Part shown: piece after piece, positions 21,482-33,939 of the stretch
How the letters are laid out: every line of letters begins with the position of its first letter
Position numbering within the stretch: position 1 is the first letter of the stretch
From: Anisus vortex
Lineage: Eukaryota; Mollusca; Gastropoda; Planorbidae
Assembly: GCA_949126835.1 (NCBI GenBank)
Contig: OX421500.1
Location: 30,671,641-30,735,640 of the forward strand
Direction of reading: 5' to 3'
DNA length: 64,000 nucleotides
The notes under the pieces: generated by a model
Seen by the model: only the letters and a program-made list of their open reading frames with translations
Told to the model about the DNA's origin: nothing
The model's database searches: none
Made by a program: the position numbers and the translations under genes

Positions 21482-21940
21482 TTTAAAGACCAAGTGAAGA
21501 GGTTTTTCTCAAAGGAACGAGATTTGGAATAGCCTCATACGGCAGTGACGTATCACAAGGGAAATAAATAAATAAAAATAGACGCTATAAATCTATATTT
21601 AACCATTTTGTCAAAAATAAGAACCGGGAAAAGATTCAAAACATGTGGCAATAGATTCAAAACACGTGACAATATTCATTTTTCCTAGTCGGAATCCTTT
21701 ATGTTACGTCACTTTCCTATATTGCCGGAAATAAAAACATCTCAAATGGCTACGAGATTTGGAGTAATCATCCGAAAAACACACACATTTAAGTGCAAAT
21801 ATTGAACTAATTACTTAAAATGTATCTTTGATATTTTGTATAAATGTTTTTTTTAACATTCAGATACTGAATACACTATTTACTATCAAAATCAAATGTT
21901 AACTCAATTTTGATAAAAAGCTCTTCACTTGGTCTTTAAA
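21482..21940 (+). mobile_element. MITE family M1, copy 3
   Basis: 459 bp with ends TTTAAAGACCAAGTGAAGAG and its complement, and internal blocks matching copy 1 in the same orientation. The flanks are CTAG on both sides, which may be a duplicated target or part of the inverted repeat. Confidence 0.8.
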
Positions 21941-24001
21941 ACTAGACTAGTAGTTTCATGCTGGTGAAAAACGGTACTATCTTTAGTGTCAACAAATGTT
22001 GTTGTTTTCGTTTAATTCACACTCGGGAATCTAAGACAGTTTAAGTATTTGACTGAAAGAATTTTAAAAGCTACGAAAAAAAGGCAGTACTTCTTTCTGG
22101 GGAACAATCTAAATGTTAGCGTTGATTGTATTGATGTTTATTGAAGATAAAGGAAATGTGTTTTGATTTCTCTTCCACCCCCTCCCCCGTTCCGGCCCCC
22201 AATTTGTATTAAACAAAAGGTATGAGACTCAAGTGATGTATAGTTTTCCATCTTCAATATTGTATGTCAAGAAATAAATAGAGATTTTGGGTGCAAAGGT
22301 GATACATTTGGTGGATAGCTAAATTAATTTTCAGAAGCACTTAACAGTACCATCATAATCAGTAAACTATTTAATCAATGTTATGACATAAGTAAATATA
22401 ATGTAGCCATTTCCATTTGATTTTATTTGTGAAAACGTGAATAAAAATCATTTCTAAGTATTAGTACTTATGCTGGTAACCGGTTTATTGTAATTTCCTT
22501 TTCATTAGAAATAGATAATAATTAAAAGACTTGTATTTTCAAAACCTGTTTACTCTCGTTATATTTGTGTATGTTTATTTTCCTTTAAATTTGTCTATCT
22601 TTAATTTCAATATGGGAAACAAATAATTTATATAACTTCAGTGGACATCGTTTCTCCTTTGTTTTTTGTTTTCTCAAAATTAGTTTTTAATAATAATTTC
22701 TAAAATATTTACCGAAATACACATTAAAGGACAGGCTATGCTGTGTTGGGGCATTTAGAAAAAATGTCAAATGACATTGGCAACATAAGGGTAAGTCTAT
22801 ATATCATCAAAATTTTAAGATCAAGATGAACGATTCGGAAACAGATCTACATCAACTAATGCAATCAACGTCCAATAGCTCATGCCAATTTGTGCTACAA
22901 GCGTTTTTGTGTTATGGGGGTCTTTCCGGAGAATTATTTTATTTTGTTTTTGTAAATACTAGGTTATCCATTTCTAAATCATAATTTATATGTTGTTTTT
23001 TTTATTTGTTTCTACTTAAAAATATTTTAATTAATTATTTTGATCAACGTGTGATTTAGAATTTATCATAAAGTCTCTAAAATTCGACTTTATTTAACCT
23101 ATCGTTCTGTACCAAAACCTTGACAGTACCCCGTAGCCTATCATTGAAAAGGGAAGACTCTCTGGAATTTCTTTGTGATCACTATTTATTTATAGAAACC
23201 AATCAAAAAATATTTAAGCCTGAAGTTTGAAATAAACAATTCCTTTTTTTCTATCCAATGAAAATTCGTTTATAAATTGATCATTGGTTACGATACCATA
23301 TTTTTCCAATACAAAGTCGCTGATTAGCTATTAGAATACAGGGAGCTAACGATTAGGCTTTCCGTTTTTTTCGAGATTATGAAAATTTCACAAAATGGAG
23401 AAATGCATAGCTTCACTGCTAAATTCTTTGAGAGATGTGAATATTTTTTTTTCAGTTTTATTATAAAATTATATTGTATATACCACTAAAAAGAGAATTG
23501 AATGCCCTTTCCATTGGTAGGCCTATATACATATAGATATTATGACTCTGGTCGCTATGGAGTTTAGACATTTTCAAATACATAAACTTACAAAACGCCT
23601 TTTCTCAAAACTCTAGTTTTTTGTCTGACTAGTTCTAAGTGATAGTAAGTGTGATAGAAAAATGAAATATTGACGTATAATAATAAATTTGGTATTAAAA
23701 TAAAGCCTATTCAATGCCCTTTAAAACGATATATATAACTTAAAATGTTGAAAAAAAACACTCATGCCTCCTTTTGTGGGAACGGGTCATATATTGTTAA
23801 ACTTGCTATGAACAAATAAATAAAACTAATAACAAAACGATGACAAATGATATTTTGCAAGTAAATAATGATTACTTGCAGCCTGCCTCCTTGTGTGTTC
23901 ATTTAGATCAATTTATTATCTGAATCTTATCAAAGTAATGCAGTTTAGGAAAAGAACACTCAGTTGTCTACTAGTAAAGTTATATATCCCTTTTCATACC
24001 A
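21941..24001. other. intergenic AT-rich DNA
   Basis: No exon, RNA gene or complete mobile element recognised on either strand. Confidence 0.5.
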
Positions 24002-24390
24002 TTTTGGTCCAGGGAGCTATTAAAGCAGCGTTCACCAAGTCATTGCATACACCAGGGGTCGGCAACCTACGACACGCGTGCCGGGCTTGGCTGGCACGCA
24101 GAGCTATTTTCAGTGGCTCGCGGAAGGCCAAATAAATAAGCCATTTCTATAAGGAAAGAATATGATGACTTTTATGCTAGTGGCACGCTAAATGTATTAG
24201 AAATCTTACTATGGCGCACTAATATCAAAAGGTTGCCGACCTCTTGCATACACCATTCTGCATTCAGCACAATAATATTCAGTTCCCAATTTGTTTTTCC
24301 TCCCTTCAATATCCGGTGCCAATCAGAGACTCACCAAATACGGCGTCAAATCCCGGCTTCGGGTTGGCAATAACAACAGACTGCCGCTAG
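24002..24390 (-). repeat. degraded SINE family S1 interrupted by a MITE
   Basis: GCAGCGTTCACCAAG near 24026 and a gapped GGTGCCAATCAGAG near 24313 match the S1 family read in reverse. The hAT-type MITE at 24053 splits it. Confidence 0.5.
24053..24245 (-). mobile_element. hAT-type MITE with 8-bp target duplication
   Basis: 193 bp. Ends are CAGGGGTCGGCAACCT and AGGTTGCCGACCTCTT. GCATACAC is duplicated at 24045-24052 and 24246-24253. Eight-base duplications and CAGGG ends are typical of hAT. It is a short relative, in reverse orientation, of the element at 30450. Confidence 0.88.
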
Positions 24391-27300
24391 ACCACCCTGT
24401 CTGTTTTTAAAATATTCAAATTGTAAAAAAATTTCCACTAAATTATTCCTTTAACCTACATTTAGTATTTACACACTTTACTTTATAAAGGTAAAATAAA
24501 TCACTTCCATTCAAAATTCTTAATCTAGGTCATAGAATAGCTCAAAAGTACAAAAGCAATGTTACTTAAGAGTTATCAATAAGACAGAAGAACTAGTCCC
24601 TCTATTTCACTTATCAGGTTTGAGGTGATATTGTTAGGTAATTACATAGATTTTGAAAAGTGTCACAATTGGCATTCATGTGCCGATTTGTTTACAGAGG
24701 GGTGTTTCCTTTAAATAAACATACAGATTGTTATGTTTACACAATTCTAAGGGTTCTAAATTTATAAATATGTACAACCCCACTGTCCACGTTGTCCATA
24801 ATATCAATCAGATTCATTTGTATTTTCTTGTATAGCTGAAGAAACAAAATGTCTATGAAACATCATAACAATTACTATTGTTATTCCTGCTAAACAAAAC
24901 AAAAATCAACAAATGTGTTATCTTGGAAGTTAGACTTACCTTTCGGTTATTTTTGTTTGCCCCTCACCAATTTCACACCCTGCGAATCATTACTCAACAA
25001 GTTAACTGCAGGATACCAGTGTATTATATGCAAGAAAATATTTAGGCAGCAAAAGTGTCTTCGGCACATCCTTTTCATGTACGAACTGGGTCTTCCCAAC
25101 AGACGCTGAGCGTAACGAACGTAACAAACAGACAAATAGACCGATAGACGTATCTGGGTATTTTTTATTTCTATAAATATTATATTCAGCATCCGCTGAT
25201 CTATATAATTATAGTCTATGTTTTAATGTTTTTAATGTGTGTGTTTGTTTGTGTGTGTGTGTGATTCCAAGCAACATGGCCTGCTAAACGGCGAAGGGGC
25301 TTGGTCGGTCGCACTTCGCTAAAGAACAATTACTTTATTTCCCTCCTATACATACATAATTTTGAAAAAAGGATCAGTTGGGGGGGGGGGGTGGAGACCG
25401 AAAATCAGTTTTAAATCGGATTTCTGGAACCAAAAAATGGTTTTAAAAATATATCAACGACATTAACATCCCTAATTAGAACCACTGCGGTTACCTAACA
25501 CTGGTGACATTTGTTCGTTTTCATTGGTGTTAGATAGCTTTCAGTATTTTGATTGGCATATAGTGACTTGATAATATTATAACGATTGTTAAACTTGAGT
25601 TGTTTTGATTCTTCCTCTTGCCATAAGTAAGATTCTGTTTTCGAAGGATTGTAAGGTTTATAGATAACTTGGTAATACGATAAGCGGGCTCCTTTAATTT
25701 CTCCGAGAGCCCATAGTATCAGAAATGGTTAGTTGTAAGAAACGACCCGAAGGGCCCCGGAAAAATAAAGGCATTTTATCAGGTAAAAAAAAACATTCAA
25801 AATTACCACCGGTTCCTTTGCTTCTAATAATAATAATATTTGTATAGCGCTGCCAACAAACATAGTGTAAGCTCAGAGCGCATTTAGCATACATCTAAGA
25901 ACACGGATATAATCTCTAGGCTAAGAAATATAAAACTAAATGATGATTTAAAATGAGCTGACAAACTGAAGCGAAAAATGAATATAGTATACATCCTGCA
26001 ATATTTAAGGTCATGTGTTGGATAATACATCTCCAACTATATATGTATAGACTATTGTATAACCACGCTATGATCATACACCCATTGGTGCATTATAATT
26101 ATAGCATAATCGCAAAGCGATTGACCAGCGTACCGAAGGTTCCAGTTTTGATTCCTGTGGTTAATAATAGAATTTGTTCCCGGGTCTGAATGGTTTCCCG
26201 GAGTCTATCCTGGACAAAGTAATGAAGGTTAATTATTGTTGACCACATAATCTCTTAGTGTGCCAAACCGAAGTAAACGTGTGAAAGATGCTTGCCATGC
26301 CTTTGTAGAACAAATCTCACGTCAATACTTGATATATAAGCTTATATATTTTAGAGGGAGAGAGAGCGTTAAAAGCACACACACGTTCACAGTCCTGACC
26401 TATAGAAGTTATATCAGCTTTATCACTCACCTAAATAAATAAAAATATTATTCTGTCCAATTCCTGGTAAACAAAAAAGCAAAATATATAAAGAAAAACA
26501 ACTTTCAAGTAAAAACGTACTGTACATATAGGTTTTTATATTTATTTTATATTTTAAATTTATATTCAGATATTTATTATAGATTTATTTTATAAACACT
26601 GAGTGGGTCTACTATACTATATACTATACTACTATACAACGGCTCTATCTCTGTTTGAATCAAAAGTAAATGGAAATGGAACGTTCTTAAAGAAAATGTA
26701 GGATTTACGTCAGTGCTACAATTCAAATCAATCATGGAAATGGTTTAATATAACCTCCTGCAGTTAGTCCATTGTTGAGTTAGATAAGGTCGAGACTTAT
26801 CACTTTCTGGTTACATATAATGAAAGACTCATGGAAGCGTTTCAATTTACATTTCCATCTTGAGTATTGTTAATGCTAATGGTAAACGTTTTGTATTGTT
26901 TTAATACTGTTGAAGCTCGAACTAAACTCTTTGTAGGGATATTTATTTTATAAATGTTCACAAAGATATCAGTATTGTAATTGTGTGTTATCTTTATGTT
27001 CGTATAGATGTTGTTTTCCGATCGAAGTTCTATGATTTTCAACATTTACCTAAACATGTCTTTATTCTATCGAAAATATATTATGTAAATTATGTATTTA
27101 GCTTCTGGGCATATACAAAATTCACATTTTCTAATTAGGCGATTTTTAGTTTCAGCATTTTTACAAAAGTATAATAAATATGCAATAGCCCATTCGAAAC
27201 AATTTGATTCAGCATATACACTAACATACTATTGACCAATGGAAATATTTTCATTCAACATATACACATACATGCTATTGACCAACTGAAGTATTTGCAT

Positions 27301-27830
27301 TCAACATATTATTCACCAACATGCTATTATGCTATTGACAAATCGAAGATGTTATTCTTTTTTACTAAGCATGTACACAAACATGCAATTATAAAGATAT
27401 CTGTTTCACTCACAAAACGCTGATATATGCTTGCTTGAAGTGTAGTCATGCAAGGTCGTATTGACTTTCTAGGCTAGACTTATTAATGATATTCAGAAAG
27501 GGTGGGAATCACGAAACCTGAGACGATGTCAAGCAGAAGTAGTGCAAGGTGGTCGATCTTATCTCGGTCAAGTGGATCGTAACCGACTTAGGTCATGTTC
27601 ACATAATTTTCATTTTTCCATCTTTAGAACCGTTGTACTGACACTATGCCATGGTCAGAGTGGTAACAAGTTGTCATAAGTTCGAAGTTTTGTAATCCCA
27701 GAACAATAAAGAGTTTACACGTAAAAAAAAACTTTGCCAATAAACACATAGCTTTATAATAATCGGTTCAGTTTTTCTTTTTGTGCATAATCTAAATCTT
27801 GCAGATAACGAGATTTAGGCTACTTTAACG
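24391..27830. other. intergenic DNA with SINE and LINE fragments
   Basis: Mostly unassigned. Contents: a short GT run near 25240; an inverted LINE tail near 25826-25900 (GTATAGCGCTGCCAACAAACA); and an S1 SINE head near 26098-26225 with CAGCGTACCGAAGGTTCCAG. None of the small open frames has a recognisable product. Confidence 0.5.
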
Positions 27831-27833
27831 ATA

Positions 27834-28040
27834 AGCTCTCCGACAATAAGAAACAGCTATCTGACAATGAGAAACAGCTCTCTGACAATGAGAAACAGCT
27901 CTCTGACAATGAGAAACAGCTCTCTGACAATGAAAAACAGCTCTCTGGCAATGAAAAACAGCTCTCTGACAATGCGAAACAGCTCTCTGACAATGCGAAA
28001 CAGCTCTCTGACAATGAGAAACAGCTCTCTGACAATGCTA
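27834..28040. repeat. 21-bp minisatellite, about ten units
   Basis: Unit ACAATGAGAAACAGCTCTCTG, near-perfect. As 21 is a multiple of three, both strands stay open across it (a 7-residue SESCFSL-type repeat on the - strand). I treat both as by-products of the repeat. Confidence 0.9.
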
Positions 28041-28292
28041 AGATTGACTTCTTGAAGACACTTTTCTTCTCTTTGTTAAGATCTGACCAACCCAGCGGTA
28101 GCGCCGACCTACTCAGCGGTAGGCATTTCGTTAGCAATATTTGCTACATATTTTCATTTTCGTCTGTTGTTGTTGTTTCACAGCGCATAGAACTGTTATC
28201 GACGGGGTATGCGCCATATAAGCATCACTAATATTATTATTATTATTATTATATTTGATTGTCATTTTTGTCTTTGGTTATATTCAATGGAC

Positions 28293-28373
28293 TTAACCCT
28301 TACAGTCCCGGGCGCGTATATAGCGGAACTGAAGGCAGCATAGATAGAAGTAGGTCGGTACAGGAAGTGTTAA
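28293..28373 (+). mobile_element. 81-bp TTAA-flanked mini-element, copy 2
   Basis: TTAA at 28293-28296 and 28370-28373. The interior matches 16354-16434 in inverse orientation (CAGTCCCGGGCGCGTATATA, GTAGGTCGGTAC). A piggyBac-type MITE is the best reading. Confidence 0.72.
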
Positions 28374-29072
28374 CAAAACACTGTTTTTTAATGGCGAGTG
28401 GTCTTTTCTTTCCCCGACTGAAGACAGATGTCTTGGTAGATTTCGGGACAGGCTTCAGACCGGGAGAAAAAATCATAGCCTTTTTTTTTTTTTGACATGA
28501 TATGAGATTGGAGCCGTCGTAACGATAGCACACACCAGTATTATAGAACACCAATAGTTTAAATATTACAACACAAATTGAAAAGTCATATAAAATGTCA
28601 TTCTGCATTGAACGTGTGTGGTATGTGACGCGGGATGTTATATTTGTACGGCCACTAAACGTATATTAATTATTCATCAATTATACGCTAGTTATTAATT
28701 GTGAGAAAATAGAGGGCAGCCTTCAAGACTAAACTCAGCAGAAAGGAAAACACTTCCACTTCTCGCTGCCATTATGCGAGTTATTAAAGGGAGATCACGC
28801 ACGATAACAAACATGTATTTAAAAAAAATATGTTCACCTTTCATTATCATAATTTTTTGTCATGTGTTTATTCTTTTTATATTTTTTTATATCTGTAGCC
28901 GTTCATTTAACACCTTGTAATATTTCATCTTTTTTTTTATTTGGCAGCCACAGAACAATAATTATGAAACTAATGCAAAAGAGCTCCCTTTAAATTGACT
29001 ATAATTAGCTATTTGGGGTTACCTTAATATTAAATGAATTTATGACAGTCTAAAGGAAAAGAATATAATTGT
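28374..29072. other. intergenic DNA, nothing recognised
   Basis: AT-rich, with small open frames that resemble nothing known. Confidence 0.45.
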
Positions 29073-29080
29073 GTACTTAA

Positions 29081-29230
29081 CAGTGCCGTTGCAAGGGATT
29101 TGGGGGCCCGGGGGGGGGGGGCTTGGCCTCTTTAGGGGCCCCTGCATTTTGACATTCGACATTATGACATGAGAAAAAAACAATTCCCAAACTCCTTTGG
29201 GCCCCCCCCCCCCCCTCAAGTAGGGGCCTG
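29081..29230 (+). mobile_element. G/C-homopolymer-rich MITE with 8-bp duplication
   Basis: It begins CAGTGCCGTTGCAAGGG and ends GGGGCCTG. GTACTTAA is duplicated at 29073-29080 and 29231-29238. The interior shares GCCTCTTTAGGGGCCCCTG with the element at 62098, inverted. Confidence 0.75.
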
Positions 29231-29924
29231 GTACTTAAAAGGCACCGAAATAATAATTTAAGTTCAGTGCCTGCTCTAGGGTTGCCGACGTCCTATGCAA
29301 GCTGAACATCGGAGCCATTTTTAAAGTATAATTATAGTCTACATATTTTACTTAACAATAAAAAAGATGATAGATATTAGTTAATTATCTGGCTAGTTTT
29401 TTCATTAACATGGAGTCCCGGGGAACTGCCCGAGTTGCCGGTACCTTTAACATGGACGGACATGGAATCAGGATCTAAAATTGGAAACGTGTTTTCTTTT
29501 TTTATTTCGCCGCGACGTCGCGTATAACTCGTCAGGCTGAGAGAGTAAAGGGGGGGGGGTTTGTTCATTTTCGACCATTTGATAAGCCGGCAATGGCCAT
29601 GAATATTTTACATGTACATTATCAATATTATCAGAAATTAGTTTATGTGCGAGAAAGAACTGACCACGCCAGAGGGCCTGGAGAAAATTGAGTTTTGCCG
29701 GTGTTTTTTGTAACACATACACACATATATACACACATACGCATATGCTCACATAAACACACACTTATACACACTAATAAACACACACACACACTAGATC
29801 AAGAGCAATCATGTTTTAAATAATTTGTTATAATCTAAATTTAATGCAATGGGACACACCTAACAGCTCCATAGGTGGAATAAAAATGTTGTTATAACTA
29901 ATAAAATCGTATTAATCGAATCGT

Positions 29925-30170
29925 ATATCTCTCTATATATAGGCCTATAGTGGACTGTGTGTCAGGATTGCGATCCCCAGTGGTTAATTTAAAGACACGT
30001 GATCTTATTGTCTCATATTTTACTTTTGCAATCTCGTTTGCGGTATGTGTCATCCCTAGCTGAGGGGCTGGCGCATTCGACTGCCATACGTGCGACCTGG
30101 GTTCACTGATAACTTTTTTTTCGTTTCTCCTTTTTAAACATTTCCATTAAAATTACTTATTTTTTTAAGA
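29925..30170 (+). repeat. SINE-like repeat family S3, partial copy
   Basis: TCTCTATATATA at the left, GACACGTGATCTTATTGTCT, then a tRNA-like head with GCGCATTCGACTGCC and ACCTGGGTTC (B-box-like). Three more copies lie inverted at 40905, 47934 and 54913. Confidence 0.6.
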
Positions 30171-32019
30171 TTGTACAGAATTTCAGGACTTAAAGCTTTC
30201 CTACAATGTTTTCAGTAAGTAAAATCTAAGAATTATTTTTGGACGCATGCAAGAGACTGGTGTTCGATTCTCAACCAGGGATAGTCCGAACTTTTAGTTA
30301 AAAAAAAGAAAAAGTTAATTACAATCTTTATTTTAAATTGCTTTACTAAATGTTTTCAGTATAAAATTATTTTTTTTATTAGTATAGCTTTATGCTTTTT
30401 TTAGTTTATAAAATGTTTATTTGTAATCTGTAGCGTGTATAGTATAGTACAGGGATCGGCAACCTTTTGCTAACAGTGTGTCTAACTAGGATTTTTAAAT
30501 CATTCAGCGTGCCAACAGCCTAAAGTCAAGCTGCTCTATTATACTTGTTATTTTTTTATAAGAATTAATTTGACTCCGTCATAAGACCAAGGCCAAAAGC
30601 AAAGGAAATATATCGAGAAAATCGTTAAAGCGTTTTAATTTATAACAAAACATTTAACGTACTGGCAGTGTTTGTGATTATCATCAGTATTATTTGCATT
30701 TATACCAAAATGTATTACCAAACTTTGTCATTTATAGTAATTATATTGTAAACATTATCAAGATTCGGATCTAACAAAAGCTAATAATGATTACTTTTTG
30801 TTCTCAGTTTTAGTAATACTTTTATTGAAATTTTTAATGATTTTTATTTGTTAGTTTTGGTGCTGTATTATTGTTTACCTAAAGTGATACGTAGTAATCA
30901 TACAAACTGGGTAGTTAATATTATGTTTAATAAATGTGCATACAATTAATTTTTTAGTCATATAATATTTATATAATTTTAGCTACTTTTTACAGTTTGG
31001 TCATTATAATGTTATATTATGTAGAGTATTTAGTCTTTTATATAAAAAAAAACATAATATCAGAAATATTATAGCAAGTGGGTTAATTATCTCCCTGTAA
31101 TAAAAATAAAGTAATGTAACACATATTACTGACTAATTATTATTTCTTGTTTAAAATCCAGAATTATGGTATTCGTTACAAGATTTAAATTTTAAAGGTA
31201 TAAAATTAATATTTCCTGCACTGTTTGTCCATTCAACCTTAAGAAGTTTAATTTTTAAACATTAATAATTACAACAATTGTATAATATAATGCTATTAAA
31301 AAGTCTCTTATATTTATTAAATTATTATTTTTTATATTTGTTATAGAATTACTTATATTTTTGTTTCATCACAGAAGATGAGCATAAAAATGTAATTAGT
31401 CTGTATCAATTAATGAGCGTCTTGTCTTGAATGCTCTTCGCCCAATTTATAATGGCAGATACATATATAGTCATTTATGAGTAGTGAAGTGTAAGTGACC
31501 TCTTTGAATGCTTAACACAAAGACACAACTTTCATGTGATGTAAATACTGTACACAATTGGCACATTTCGATGCCCATATTTTTATAATTCCTTTCTACT
31601 GGTTGCGTTTTAAAATCGCCAATATCCATCGATTTATAATAAACTGCATCGGGGAAAGTTGTGGTAAGCCCAAGCCAGTTAGGATCGAAGGCTTGAAGGT
31701 GATATATATAATGAGTCCAGGAATTTGAAAGTCTTGCCTTTGTTTGTAAACTCCGCTTTGAGTGCTTCGATATACCTCTGAAAAAAGCCCAACTATCTAT
31801 CTTGATATATGCCTTTATAAAGGAAAGTTCATAGCCTATAGTTAAATGTTTTGAAATTGATTTCACTCAAGATATGTGCAAATCCATTCCAGTGGTCTAA
31901 CAGTTCTACTACTAGTGCTCTTTTACCCCGTCCTTGTAAATGCGTTCAACTCATTGAAACATGTCGCTTTGTCATTTAGAAACATCGGCTTCAACAGTCG
32001 GTTTTTTCTCATTCAGAAC

Positions 32020-32330
32020 TGTAAGTGATGCATGACTTGGTGTGAAGTTATAAGGAATAAGTTTGTGCAATAGGTGCGATTAATGAGTAACTAGGAAATG
32101 TGTGTTTGAATCCTGTAATGTTTACTTGGGAGAGAGAGATGGTAAACAAGGACAGTGTATGTTGGGCCGTGGAAGAGTGATGTTCTTGGTCTTGATGTGA
32201 TAGTAGTAACGAAGTATAGAAGTGATGCCGCTATAGGATATATGGATTAAAGTTATTATCTACAACCAAAGGCTTTATCAAGTATTGTTCAAGTTATGTT
32301 ACTACATGTTATGAAGATCTCTCAGTTACA
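32020..32330 (+). repeat. 5' LTR of the nested element
   Basis: It begins TGTAAGTGATGC and ends CAGTTACA. It matches 36003-36313 except for one G/A difference near the start. Confidence 0.93.
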
Positions 32331-32333
32331 AAA

Positions 32334-32350
32334 TGGTGGAGCAGCAGTAG
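32334..32350 (+). promoter_or_regulatory. primer-binding site of the nested LTR element
   Basis: TGGTGGAGCAGCAGTAG begins three bases after the 5' LTR. A start at TGG in this place is the usual tRNA primer site; the tRNA is not identified. Confidence 0.65.
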
Positions 32351-32815
32351 AAATCAAGACCATAGAGAGACACATCACAGAGCCTACTTTATGTATAGTT
32401 GTTGGAACTGTTAGAAGTTGACCTGCCTGCCGGTCTTGGAGGAGGTAACTTGAGGGAATCGACGTTTGATTGCCCTGCGAGTCATTGTATATGACTGGTG
32501 GATTTATTGATTTGTGGAGCTGCACTGTGAGTCATGGTATATGACTGGGATGTTTACTGATCAGTGGAGTTTTTTGTGAGTTGTGGAGCAACCCTGTGGA
32601 ATAGTTACAGAATTGTACTGAAGCTGATGAGCTGCGAAATCCGAAGCTGTCCTGTGGGTGTCCTGAAGTTTTACTGTCGTCTGTGAGCTGTACTGACGAG
32701 CTGGTGTCTATCTGGTGTAGAAGTCTGTCAAGGTCGACGTCGTACTATCCGGTTTGCCGTGGCTACACACTATTGCCTATTGCCAGCCGTAACTGCTTAC
32801 GAGAGCTTTCTGGCA

Positions 32816-32970
32816 TAGTAAGCGGGCGTCATTGCATCGTTGCAACCGCTGATAAAGGCATACATCGTCTGCGTCCTTGTGCAGAGGGCATATTATTGCG
32901 GGCGTCATTGCATCGTTGCAACCGCTAATAAAGGTATACATCGTCTGCGTCCTTGTGCAGAGGGCATATC
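32816..32970 (+). repeat. 75-bp tandem duplication in the LTR element leader
   Basis: Two near-identical units run from GCGGGCGTCATTGCATCG to GTGCAGAGGGCATA, about 76 bp apart. It lies between the primer site and the gag-like frame. Confidence 0.85.
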
Positions 32971-33939
32971 GTCTCTTGGCGCCGGATGTGTAACTTTGCT
33001 GTTGATCTCGTTTGCTGATTGCATTCAACACGTCGGTGGAAGTTAGGCAAGTTCATACGTGAGGTCGACACAACGGTTACCGGAAGACTTCAAGGTTGGG
33101 AAAGGACACTCAAGGTTGATCCGTTGGATGCTGTGGAACATTTGACGTTGATTTGGTTGGACAGAGCTATCAAGGTCAAGGAATTTGGACATTGGACAAG
33201 GGACGTGCGTGGACCTGGATTGGAGACAGCACTACTGAAAGCTAAGTTAAATATTTTTTTTAACTTGTATGATAATATCTAGGGTATAATTTATTATCAT
33301 TGCTATATGTATATTCGTATATTTGTATATGTAAATTCTATTAGGGCTACATGAGTATATTTTTATTCAGTGGGGAGATTTGTCTTTTTAAAAAAAGATT
33401 TTACGGATTCAGACTGTGGGTTTGAGTGGGCTTCCCATTGAATTAAAGTGAACTTAGTATTTGTTTAGTTTGTTAGCGTGCTGGTATCTTGTTTTGGGCT
33501 GTTTTGTTCAGCGATTTGTGTCAAAACATTAAGTATAGTTTACTTGTGTGTATTCTTCTGTCTTTCTGCTAAACTATCTGTGTATCTATATATGTATTTA
33601 TTTGCTTTATGATTTACTTCTAATTGCAACTATAAATGTTATATGCATCACATTTCTATATCGTAAGTATATATGATTCATGCTGGTGTGTTGGTTGAGG
33701 TAGTGTGCTATATGGTCAACGTTTACACGCCTTTATGTTAATCAAAACAAAATCAAAGATTTTAAATTAAAAACATTGCACATATTAGGACGGTATTTGT
33801 GCTGATTTGGAGGTTGTGCATACATTTATTTTGGTACACATACTGCATTGTATTAGAATATCGCGTATAGTGGTATTAGAACGATACTTGTGCTATATTA
33901 GAGTACTGTACTGTGCGCAGTGCTATTAGAAATTTGAAC

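Noticed and set aside
27834..28040. CRISPR array
   Set aside because: Repeats are contiguous with no unique spacers, and the genome is eukaryotic.
31471..31866. 131-codon - strand frame as a transposase fragment of the hAT element
   Set aside because: Some blocks match the copy near 1450, but that is expected for repeat DNA; I see no hAT transposase motif.
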